NCBI GenBank assembly: GCA_018713725.1
Contig: DVOJ01000016.1
Span: forward strand, 1-35,976
DNA: 35,976 nt
From: Candidatus Caccopulliclostridium gallistercoris
GTDB taxonomy: Bacteria; Bacillota; Clostridia; Christensenellales; UBA1242
Reading direction: 5' to 3'
Below the pieces are notes generated by a model, which saw nothing but the letters and a program-made list of their open reading frames with translations, was not told where the DNA came from and searched no databases. Shown piece by piece: positions 8,513 to 15,903 of this stretch. Numbering within the stretch: position 1 is the stretch's first letter; the number at the start of each line of letters is the position of its first letter. The translations under genes and the position numbers were made by a program.

Positions 8513-8541
8513 TTGACCTTAAATGTTTTTACGTTTAAAAT
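8513..8541 (+). promoter_or_regulatory. Promoter of the sufC-sufB operon
   Basis: TTGACC (8513-8518), 17-nt spacer, TAAAAT (8536-8541). The expected start point (about 8548) is the first base of the AGAGGT ribosome site, giving a leader of about 10 nt. It diverges from the tdk-operon promoter (8467-8495), with less than 20 nt between the two -35 boxes. Confidence 0.75.
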
Positions 8542-8557
8542 ACTATTAGAGGTAAAC

Positions 8558-9277
8558 ATGCTAGAATTAAAAAACGTAACTTACAAAATCCGCGATGAAA
8601 AAACGAACACGGATAAAACCGTTTTAAAAGATATATCTATAAGTTTCCCAGATAACAAACTTACAGTTATAACCGGGCAGAACGGAAGCGGAAAATCTAC
8701 ACTAATTAAGCTTATTATGGGAATAATATCTCCAACAAGTGGAGAAATTTTTTACAACGGCAAAAATATTACAAATTTAAGCTTGAATGAAAGGGTAAGC
8801 CTTGGGCTAACTATTGCTTTTCAACAGCCCGTAAGGTTTAAAGGGCTTACGGTTAAAAATTTATTAGATGTAGCAAGTGAAAAATCTAATAAAGTATCCG
8901 ATGCGTGCGAATATCTTTCAAAAGTTGGGCTTTGCGCAAAAAACTATTTAAATAGAGAGCTAGACGGTACTCTTTCCGGCGGAGAGCTTAAAAGAATAGA
9001 ACTTGCCATAAGCTTAGCTAAGGGCGGGGAAGTGTTTTTATTCGACGAACCCGAAGCTGGAATAGACCTTTGGAGCTTTGATTCCTTAATAGATATTTTT
9101 AAATCGCTAAAAGATAAAACTGTAATAATTGTTAGCCACCAAGAAAAAATACTAGAAAACGCAGACTATTTGTTACTTATTGAAAACGACGGCTACAAAA
9201 TGGGCAGTAAAGAAGAAGTTTATTCAAGTTTGAAAAAAGAGCCTTTATGCCGAAAACTAGGAGGCGCCAATGAATAA
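8558..9277 (+). CDS. sufC: SufC-like Fe-S assembly ATPase
   Basis: I choose the start at 8558 (MLELKNVTYKIRDE...): it has AGAGGT 4-5 nt upstream, while the longer reading from 8513 would begin inside the -35 box. The 239-residue ABC ATPase has Walker A GQNGSGKSTL, Q-loop AFQQPVRFKGL, signature LSGGELKRIELA, Walker B VFLFDEPEAGID and the switch His in IIVSHQE. The 'EPEAGIDLWS' stretch is typical of SufC. SufC powers SufB-type scaffolds in building Fe-S clusters in the cytoplasm. It overlaps the next gene by 8 nt. Confidence 0.92.
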   Translation: MLELKNVTYKIRDEKTNTDKTVLKDISISFPDNKLTVITGQNGSGKSTLIKLIMGIISPTSGEIFYNGKNITNLSLNERVSLGLTIAFQQPVRFKGLTVKNLLDVASEKSNKVSDACEYLSKVGLCAKNYLNRELDGTLSGGELKRIELAISLAKGGEVFLFDEPEAGIDLWSFDSLIDIFKSLKDKTVIIVSHQEKILENADYLLLIENDGYKMGSKEEVYSSLKKEPLCRKLGGANE

Positions 9278-10181
9278 CATAGATAAAGAACTACTAGCAA
9301 GTGTGGCGGACTTACACTCTACGCCACTAGGAAGCTATAATATTAGAAAAAATGGCGAAAGCGTAGAAAGAAATTCTACAAAGGATATAGAAATTATATC
9401 AAAAAAAGATAAGAGCGGTATAGATGTAATTGTTAAAAGTGGCGTAAAAAACAAGAGTGTTCACATACCGGTAATTATAACGGTGGGCAACTTAACCGAC
9501 CTTGTATATAACGATTTTTATATCGGCGAAGATGCCGACGTGTTAATTGTAGCCGGCTGTGGAATTCATAACCCTACGGGCGAAGAAAGTAGGCACGACG
9601 GAATCCACACCTTCCACTTAGAAAAAAATTCTAAGGTTAGGTATATAGAAAAACATCTTGGAACGGGCGTGGGCGGAAAAATTTTGAACCCTATTACAAA
9701 AATTTTAATGGAAGAAAACAGCGAGTTTGAAATGGATACCGTTCAACTTGGCGGCGTAACTTACTCTAAGCGCGACACGGAAGCGCTTTTAAAGGAAAAC
9801 ACAAAACTTATAATAAAAGAAAAGATTTTAACCACAGACACACAGGAAGCTATAACAAACTTTAATGTTACGCTTGAAGGGAAAAATTCTCACGTGCAAG
9901 TTATTAGTAGAAGCGTAGCCAAGGGGAAATCTAAGCAGAGTTTTACGTCTAATATTATAGGAAAAGCTGAGTGTTTTGGTCACGTTGAATGCGACGGAAT
10001 ACTTTTAGATAACGCGCAAATTGTGTCAATTCCTAAAATAGATGCTCTTTGCCCAGAAGCAAGCCTTGTGCACGAAGCGGCAATTGGGAAAATAGCAGGT
10101 GAGCAACTAATTAAACTAATGTCTTTGGGTTTAACGCGCGAAGAAGCTGAAAATTTAATTATTAAGGGCTATTTAAGCTAA
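9270..10181 (+). CDS. Short SufB/SufD-family Fe-S scaffold
   Basis: The 303-residue protein is a compact SufB/D member (usual SufB about 465). It has the beta-helix repeats and the C-terminal SufBD core, seen in ECDGILLDNAQIVSIPKIDALCPEASLVHEAAIGKIAGEQL read in two parts around residues 240-285; the EAAIG and 'GLTREEAENLIIKGYL' tail are diagnostic. A cysteine lies at GCGIHNP and at SIPKIDALCPEA. No sufS, sufU or second SufB/D gene follows. SufC plus one short SufB is the arrangement called the SUF-like minimal system (SMS) in archaea and some anaerobic bacteria (established knowledge). It starts with GGAGG upstream and overlaps sufC. Confidence 0.88.
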   Translation: MNNIDKELLASVADLHSTPLGSYNIRKNGESVERNSTKDIEIISKKDKSGIDVIVKSGVKNKSVHIPVIITVGNLTDLVYNDFYIGEDADVLIVAGCGIHNPTGEESRHDGIHTFHLEKNSKVRYIEKHLGTGVGGKILNPITKILMEENSEFEMDTVQLGGVTYSKRDTEALLKENTKLIIKEKILTTDTQEAITNFNVTLEGKNSHVQVISRSVAKGKSKQSFTSNIIGKAECFGHVECDGILLDNAQIVSIPKIDALCPEASLVHEAAIGKIAGEQLIKLMSLGLTREEAENLIIKGYLS

Positions 10182-10198
10182 AAACTCTTTAAAAAACA

Positions 10199-10227
10199 TT
10201 GACAAACTAGTGTTCAAATGTTATCAT
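10199..10227 (+). promoter_or_regulatory. Promoter upstream of the small membrane protein and secG
   Basis: TTGACA (10199-10204), 17-nt spacer, TATCAT (10222-10227), with an extended TGT just before the -10 box. The start near 10234 gives a leader of about 26 nt that carries AAAGGGG. Confidence 0.8.
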
Positions 10228-10259
10228 AAAAGAGCTAAAATTTAGAAAGGGGATAAATT

Positions 10260-10478
10260 ATGGCAGATTTTTTTAGAGATGTAGTTGCCTTTTTCCATGA
10301 TATGGATTTAACTACTCACATTGTGCTTGTAATTACTCTGTTTCTAATATCGCTAAGTTTTTTTAGAATTGTTGTAAAACAACATTACAATGCAAAGAAA
10401 TTTAGTATAAAAATAGTGTCAATAATAATGATGATAATTTTCTTATTCTTGGCAATATTCATAGCATGCTGTTTTTAA
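10260..10478 (+). CDS. Small two-helix membrane protein, unrecognised
   Basis: The 72-residue protein has two hydrophobic helices: THIVLVITLFLISLSFFRIV (about 19-38) and IVSIIMMIIFLFLAIFIACC (about 52-71), with a short basic segment (KQHYNAKKFSIK) between. AAAGGGG lies 6 nt before the ATG. I do not recognise the family. It is followed by secG after 12 nt with its own GGAG, so the two are probably one transcript; a role near the Sec translocon is only a guess from position. Confidence 0.65.
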   Translation: MADFFRDVVAFFHDMDLTTHIVLVITLFLISLSFFRIVVKQHYNAKKFSIKIVSIIMMIIFLFLAIFIACCF

Positions 10479-10490
10479 AAAGGAGAAAAT

Positions 10491-10781
10491 ATGTTACTAC
10501 CAGAATGGGTCATAACCACACTATCAATTTTAAGGCCGTGTTTAATAGGTATTATAACACTTTGTGCAATTGGGCTTATTGTAACCACGCTTTTACAATC
10601 TAATTCCAACGACAACACGTCGCAAGCGCTAGCAGGTGGAGTGCACGAAAGTTACTATTCACAAAACAAGGGCGAAACAAGAGATGGCAAATTAAAGAAA
10701 GCTACAATTATTTTTGCATCTATTATTGCCGTTTGCGCTATATTGTACTTTGTAACGTTACTAATTAATAATCCAGCTTAG
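10491..10781 (+). CDS. secG: Preprotein translocase subunit SecG
   Basis: The 96-residue protein has the SecG layout: a first membrane helix (about 12-34), then the diagnostic LLQSNSNDNTSQALAGG loop, a charged stretch (GETRDGKLKKAT) and a second helix (about 70-92). SecG associates with SecYE in the membrane and aids preprotein export. AAGGAG precedes the ATG. It sits upstream of rnr as in many Firmicutes. A terminator follows, so rnr needs readthrough or its own promoter. Confidence 0.85.
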   Translation: MLLPEWVITTLSILRPCLIGIITLCAIGLIVTTLLQSNSNDNTSQALAGGVHESYYSQNKGETRDGKLKKATIIFASIIAVCAILYFVTLLINNPA

Positions 10782-10789
10782 GATTAGAG

Positions 10790-10815
10790 AAAACGGTTTT
10801 ATAAGCCGTTTTTTT
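10790..10815 (+). terminator. Terminator/attenuator after secG
   Basis: AAAACGG (10790-10796) pairs with CCGTTTT (10806-10812), followed by more T. It lies 9 nt after the secG stop and 32 nt before the rnr ATG. Confidence 0.75.
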
Positions 10816-10846
10816 AATTAATTAATAAAATATTAAAAGGAAAAAT

Positions 10847-12982
10847 ATGACAACAAGAAATAAAGTTTTAGAAATACTAAACGATAAAACGCTAAAATAC
10901 AAGAATTTGTATAACCTTTACACAACAATTGCAAGAAAATTAAACGTAGACAGAGATGTTGTAGAAGAAATTATTACAAAGCTAATAAAATCTGGCGAAG
11001 TATTAGAGAGCAAAAACGGAAAACTTGCCACTCTTCAAACATTAAAGTTAAAGAAGGGCGAAGTTGCAAATAAAAGTAGAGATTATTTATTTGTTAAAAT
11101 TCCGGGTCAGGCACGTGACTATTTTATTCCGTCGGATAAAACTAAGGGTGCAATTTCCGGCGATATAGTTTTAGTTCGCGCCACGGGCGGAAACAACGAA
11201 GCCGAAGTTGTAAAGATTGTAGAAAAGGTAAATAGGCAAGTTGTAGGAATTGTTAAGAAGGACGAAATCGGCACCTTTGTTGAAGCGGACAGATTTACAA
11301 AACCTATCTATATTCAGGAAAAGGATTTAAACGGTGCAGCCGTAAACGACCTTGTTGTAACTGAAATAACCTATCAACCTTCTTCTAAGGACGGCCTTCA
11401 AGGAAGAGTTAGCGAAATTTTGGGCAAGGCAGACGATAAGGCAATTTTAGAACAGGCTATCATTAAAGATTTTAATCTTCCAACCGAGTATTCTAAGGAA
11501 GCACTCGCTCAGTGTGAGTATATTCCGGAAAAAATAAGCGAAGATGATAAGAAGGGAAGGTTAGACTTAACAGGCGAGACAATTTTTACAATAGACGGCG
11601 CTGACGCAAGAGATTTAGACGACGCTGTTTCTATTAAAAAACTTGAAGACGGCACGTATGAGCTTGGTGTACATATTGCAGACGTTGGAAACTATGTAAC
11701 TCTGGGTTCGCCGTTAGACCAAGACGCCTTCGAGCGCGGCACAAGCGTATATTTCCCAGACAACGTTATTCCAATGCTTCCTAAAAAGCTATCTAACGGA
11801 ATTTGTTCTTTAAACCCTAACGTAGAAAGACTTGCGCTTTCCGTTATAATGAGAATAGATTCCACCGGGCATGTAGTTAGTCATGATATAAAGGAAAGTG
11901 TCATTAAAAGTTGCCAAAGGTTCACTTACGATGAAATTTTTGCAATAATGAATGGCGACAAGGAAATGTGCGAAAAATATGCACATTTAAAAGATGATGT
12001 GCTTTTAATGCAAGAGCTTTCTAACATTATAAAGGCGGATAGAGCAAGAAGGGGTTCGCTTAACTTTGACCTTCCAGAAGCCACTTTTAAACTTAATGAG
12101 CAGGGCGAAGTTTTAGAGATAAACCCAAGGGTTCAAAACGAAGCACACAACTTAATTGAAAGATTCATGGTAATATGCAATGAAACCGTAGCCAAACATT
12201 TCGACGATTTAAATGTTCCATTCGTGTATCGTGTGCATGAAAAACCATCGCCAGAAAGCGTTCAAAAGGTGCTTATGTTTATGGAAGGTCTTGGTGTAAA
12301 TAGAATACTTCCACCAAAGAAAATAGACCCTACTTTCTATCAACAACTAATATCACTTTTTGAAGGCACAGAGCAGGCAAGAGTGCTAGATAAGGTTATT
12401 TTAATGAGCATGAAAAAGGCTAGATACCAAGAAGAAGATTTAGGCCATTTTGGGCTTGCTAGTGAAAACTATTGCCATTTTACTTCGCCAATTAGAAGAT
12501 ATCCAGACCTATGCATACATAGAATAATTAAAGAGTGCTTGCATAAGGGTGTAGATAGGAAGAACTTATACGAACTTGAAGATTTTGTAACGGAAGCAAG
12601 CTTCCAGGCAAGTAAAACGGAAAGGCGAGCAGATGATGCAGAGCGCGCGGTAGACGATTTAAAGAAAGCAGAATATATGTCTAAACAAATAGGAAAGGAA
12701 TTTGAAGGCGTAATTTCTGGCGTAACAAATTTTGGCGTTTTCGTGCAGCTCCCAAACACCGTTGAAGGCTTAATTAAACTTGAAAACTTGCCAAAAGACG
12801 ACTACGTTTTTGTAGACACCCAGCAAAAACTTGCAGGAAGGAAAAAGACATATTGTTTAGGTGACCCTATTAAAGTTAAAGTTGCCGCAGCAAACGTTTT
12901 CACAAGAAAAATAGATTTTGAAGAATGTCAAGAAAAAAATAAAAATAAAATAGTAAAAAAAACAGAAAATCTATGTAAATAA
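10847..12982 (+). CDS. rnr: Ribonuclease R
   Basis: The 711-residue protein has an N-terminal winged-helix region (about 1-65), cold-shock/OB domains (about 65-210), the RNB catalytic domain starting near 225 with TIDGADARDLDDAVSI (metal-binding Asp residues), and a C-terminal S1 domain (about 620-705; EGVISGVTNFGVFVQLP). It is a processive 3'-5' exoribonuclease that can degrade structured RNA and acts with SmpB-tmRNA in removing nonstop mRNAs. AAAAGG precedes the ATG. In many Firmicutes rnr is followed directly by smpB and ssrA; here two large genes lie between. Confidence 0.96.
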   Translation: MTTRNKVLEILNDKTLKYKNLYNLYTTIARKLNVDRDVVEEIITKLIKSGEVLESKNGKLATLQTLKLKKGEVANKSRDYLFVKIPGQARDYFIPSDKTKGAISGDIVLVRATGGNNEAEVVKIVEKVNRQVVGIVKKDEIGTFVEADRFTKPIYIQEKDLNGAAVNDLVVTEITYQPSSKDGLQGRVSEILGKADDKAILEQAIIKDFNLPTEYSKEALAQCEYIPEKISEDDKKGRLDLTGETIFTIDGADARDLDDAVSIKKLEDGTYELGVHIADVGNYVTLGSPLDQDAFERGTSVYFPDNVIPMLPKKLSNGICSLNPNVERLALSVIMRIDSTGHVVSHDIKESVIKSCQRFTYDEIFAIMNGDKEMCEKYAHLKDDVLLMQELSNIIKADRARRGSLNFDLPEATFKLNEQGEVLEINPRVQNEAHNLIERFMVICNETVAKHFDDLNVPFVYRVHEKPSPESVQKVLMFMEGLGVNRILPPKKIDPTFYQQLISLFEGTEQARVLDKVILMSMKKARYQEEDLGHFGLASENYCHFTSPIRRYPDLCIHRIIKECLHKGVDRKNLYELEDFVTEASFQASKTERRADDAERAVDDLKKAEYMSKQIGKEFEGVISGVTNFGVFVQLPNTVEGLIKLENLPKDDYVFVDTQQKLAGRKKTYCLGDPIKVKVAAANVFTRKIDFEECQEKNKNKIVKKTENLCK

Positions 12983-13068
12983 ATATTGGAAAACGTTTAT
13001 TTTACTAAAAAATAGCCTATTTTTTAAAAATTTTATCAAATTTAATAAAAATAAAATTTATTTTAAAT

Positions 13069-13122
13069 AAAAATCTGATTTTAATATTAAGGAAAATTCT
13101 TTAAAAAAATAATCAGATTTTT
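13069..13122 (+). terminator. Terminator after rnr
   Basis: AAAAATCTGATT (13069-13080) pairs perfectly with AATCAGATTTTT (13111-13122), closing a 30-nt loop; the T-run continues. The rest of the 220-nt gap (12983-13202) is nearly pure A/T with no gene, apart from a small AAAAAATA/TATTTTTT hairpin near 13004-13026. Confidence 0.7.
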
Positions 13123-13153
13123 TTATTTGTTTATTTTTTTATTTCAAAATGTT

Positions 13154-13181
13154 TTGTTTTTTTACATATTTCGGGTATAAT
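13154..13181 (+). promoter_or_regulatory. Promoter of the VirB4-like gene
   Basis: TTGTTT (13154-13159), 16-nt spacer, TATAAT (13176-13181). The start is expected near 13188, at the AAGGA ribosome site (13189-13193), so the leader is about 15 nt. Confidence 0.7.
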
Positions 13182-13202
13182 ACTAAAAAAGGATTTTAGA
13201 GT

Positions 13203-15830
13203 ATGAGAGTTATTCCTAGAAGAACCAAAGTTAAAATGGAGTTTTTTAAAAATGTTACCTTGGGTGACATTATTTTGGCATTCATAGGCGTGGCAGTAGG
13301 CCTTGGGCTATTTTTAAGCGGATTTCCTAACAACCTTGGTATCTGGCTTGGATTAGCGTGGGTGGCAATTGTTATTAGTTTGTATTTCAAAGTTGCCGAC
13401 GATACAAGGCTATATCAAACGCTTGGTTATGCAATACGTTTCCTAGCGCAAAAAAAGCGATACGCAAAAGAAAAAATTAAAAAGTTTTCTCCGGTTTCAG
13501 AAATAATTCCGTTTGTAGATATCTATCAAGATAGGTTTATAGACTTTAAAGAATACTTCGGCATGGTGGTGGAAGTTTATCCGCTTGAATTCGGGCTTTT
13601 AAACGACTACAAACAAGAAATGGTTATAGAAACTTTTGCCAACGCATTAAGAAGGCTGTCCGACGAACAATCTGCTTCCATTGTAAAGGTAAACAAGGCT
13701 ATGATTCTAGACTCCTACATTTACAATGAAGATAAAAAATACGATAACCTTTTAGAACTTCAATACGAAGGCGAAATTAGCCCAGAAGAAGTTGAAGTTA
13801 GAGCTGGCGTGTTTGAAGAAAGAGTTTCCAGAATGGAAAGCATGAACCGTGACGAGAAAATTTTTAAGGATCACTTTTACATAGTTGTTTACGATAAAGA
13901 TAAGGAGCTTCTTGAAAACACCATTAACGGTATTATGAGCACGCTTCAAAACTCTCCAACGCCTATGCACACAGAGCGTATTGTAGGAAACGACCTTGCA
14001 GTTTTCCTTCGTGCAAACTTTGGTAAGGAGTTCGACGAGCGTGAACTTGAAAGCTTGCCTTTCTCTAAACACGTAGACTGGGCAACGCCTAATAAAATTA
14101 GGTTCCAAGCCAGCCGTGTTATTATAGACGACAAGCCATACCGCCAGTTCGTTGTAAGCGATTATCCGCTTCAAGTTCCAAACGCTTGGGGATATCCGTT
14201 TTATAGGCTAGATAGAACAAGAGTTATAACAAAAATTAAACCAGTTCAAAAGTTTAAAGCCGAGCGTGCAATAGATAAGGCAATTATGGAAATGGAAACC
14301 AAAGTTGCAAAAGTGGCTAGAAGTAGTAGACAGATTGAAAATCAAACGCACCTTCAAACTTTAAGAGAGCTTCTTGCAGGCTTAAAAAACAACAACCAGC
14401 AGCTTTACGACGTGAACATATTTATTACTTGTGAAGAGCCGGCAAGAAAGGAAGTTAGAGCAATCCTTAAACAGCAAGGTTTCAAATATTCTGAAATGTT
14501 CGGACGCCAGGTAGACGCATTTATAAGCTCGAACATCTCTATGAGAGATAACGTAGAAAACTCCAAACGTGGTATTCCAACTACAACACTTGCGTCAATC
14601 TTTCCATTCGTATCTAGCGCACTTCAAGACCCGAACGGCTTCTATATAGGCTACAACGAATTCCCAGTTTTCATTGACTTCTTTAAAAGAGATAGGGAAA
14701 GAGTTAACAGTAACATGATGATTATAGGTAAGTCCGGTTCTGGTAAATCCTATTGTACAAAAACATTGCTTGCAAACTTTGCAGCAGACAACACAAAAGT
14801 GTTTATTCTAGACCCGGAAGACGAATATACTCAGCTTTCTAAAAATCTAAGAGGTAAATGGATAGACGTAGGTTCGTCTGCAATGGGAATTATAAATCCG
14901 TTCCATATCATAACTTCTCTTGAAGCGGACGAAGGCGGAGACGACGACTCATATTCTATCCACCTTCAATTCTTAGAGCAGTTCTTTAAAGTTATTATGG
15001 AAGGCATGAACAGTGAATCTTTTGAAATTCTGAACTCTGCCGTAGTTGAAGTGTATAAAGAAAAGGGAATAGGCCCGGGTGTAGAGCTCTCTAAACTTAA
15101 ACCGGAAGACTTCCCAATATTCGACGACCTTTATAAATATATTGTAAATAAGATAGACACAGCTAAAACAGAGTATGAAAGAAAGAACTACATGACGGTT
15201 GAAACTTACGTTAAAAAGTTTGCTAGCGGCGGAAGAAACTCTAACCTTTGGAATGGGCCTACAACTATGGAAACAAAGGAAAACTTCGTAACCTTTAACT
15301 TCCGTTCTCTTCTTGCAAACAGAAACCAAGTTATAGCCAACGCGCAAATGCTACTTGTGTTCAAGTATCTAGACAACGAAATTATTAAGAATAAAGATTT
15401 TAATGAAAGGTTCAATATTCAGCGTAAAATAGTTGTTGCCGTAGACGAAGCCCACGTGTTTATCAATCCTAACTATCCAATAGCGCTAGACTTCATGGCT
15501 CAAATGGCAAAACGTATCCGTAAGTATAGTGGAATGCAGATAGTTATTACACAAAATATTAAGGACTTCGTTGGTTCTCAGGAAATTCAACGTCAATCCA
15601 CAGCCGTTATTAACGCCAGCCAGTACTCCTTTATTTTCTCGCTTTCTCCAAACGATATGAACGACCTTGTTGAACTTTATAGAAAGTCTGGTGAAATCAA
15701 CGAAGAAGAGCAAAACAGCATTGTTACGGCGGGCGTAGGTCAGGCGTTTGTTATCACCGGGCCTATGAGCAGAACAATGGTTCAAGTAGTGGCTTACGAT
15801 TACGTTAAGAGAATTTTTAGCCAAGATTAG
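13203..15830 (+). CDS. VirB4/TraE-family ATPase with N-terminal membrane segment
   Basis: The 875-residue protein starts with a basic stretch, then two membrane helices (about 20-62, LGDIILAFIGVAVGLGLFL and IWLGLAWVAIVISLYF) and the RxYQTLGYAI-type segment of PrgI-like subunits. A VirB4-type N-terminal domain follows (about 90-480), then a RecA-like ATPase domain with Walker A MIIGKSGSGKSYCTKT (about 505-520), VFILDPEDEYTQL, Walker B VVAVDEAHVFINP (about 742) and IVITQNIKDF. VirB4 ATPases drive type IV secretion and conjugation. No relaxase, coupling protein, VirB6 or lysozyme-like gene is visible, so a conjugation role is not supported. It lies between rnr and smpB and is followed after 73 nt by an unknown 600-residue protein. 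Confidence 0.85.
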   Translation: MRVIPRRTKVKMEFFKNVTLGDIILAFIGVAVGLGLFLSGFPNNLGIWLGLAWVAIVISLYFKVADDTRLYQTLGYAIRFLAQKKRYAKEKIKKFSPVSEIIPFVDIYQDRFIDFKEYFGMVVEVYPLEFGLLNDYKQEMVIETFANALRRLSDEQSASIVKVNKAMILDSYIYNEDKKYDNLLELQYEGEISPEEVEVRAGVFEERVSRMESMNRDEKIFKDHFYIVVYDKDKELLENTINGIMSTLQNSPTPMHTERIVGNDLAVFLRANFGKEFDERELESLPFSKHVDWATPNKIRFQASRVIIDDKPYRQFVVSDYPLQVPNAWGYPFYRLDRTRVITKIKPVQKFKAERAIDKAIMEMETKVAKVARSSRQIENQTHLQTLRELLAGLKNNNQQLYDVNIFITCEEPARKEVRAILKQQGFKYSEMFGRQVDAFISSNISMRDNVENSKRGIPTTTLASIFPFVSSALQDPNGFYIGYNEFPVFIDFFKRDRERVNSNMMIIGKSGSGKSYCTKTLLANFAADNTKVFILDPEDEYTQLSKNLRGKWIDVGSSAMGIINPFHIITSLEADEGGDDDSYSIHLQFLEQFFKVIMEGMNSESFEILNSAVVEVYKEKGIGPGVELSKLKPEDFPIFDDLYKYIVNKIDTAKTEYERKNYMTVETYVKKFASGGRNSNLWNGPTTMETKENFVTFNFRSLLANRNQVIANAQMLLVFKYLDNEIIKNKDFNERFNIQRKIVVAVDEAHVFINPNYPIALDFMAQMAKRIRKYSGMQIVITQNIKDFVGSQEIQRQSTAVINASQYSFIFSLSPNDMNDLVELYRKSGEINEEEQNSIVTAGVGQAFVITGPMSRTMVQVVAYDYVKRIFSQD

Positions 15831-15849
15831 AAAAAATATAAAAACCCCC

Positions 15850-15878
15850 TTGAAATTGTGGTAATTACGTGTTATAAT
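15850..15878 (+). promoter_or_regulatory. Strong promoter of the 600-residue protein gene
   Basis: TTGAAA (15850-15855), 17-nt spacer, TATAAT (15873-15878) with extended TGT. GGAGGG (15893-15898) is an excellent ribosome site. The strong signals suggest this gene is made in larger amounts than the ATPase before it (inference). Confidence 0.85.
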
Positions 15879-15903
15879 ATCCACAAGTAGTAGGAGGGTT
15901 TTT

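Noticed and set aside
13752..14174. 140-residue reading frame antisense to the VirB4-like gene (and similar ones at 14973-15347 and 15486-15884)
   Set aside because: These are low-complexity shadows of a well-supported gene, without start signals.
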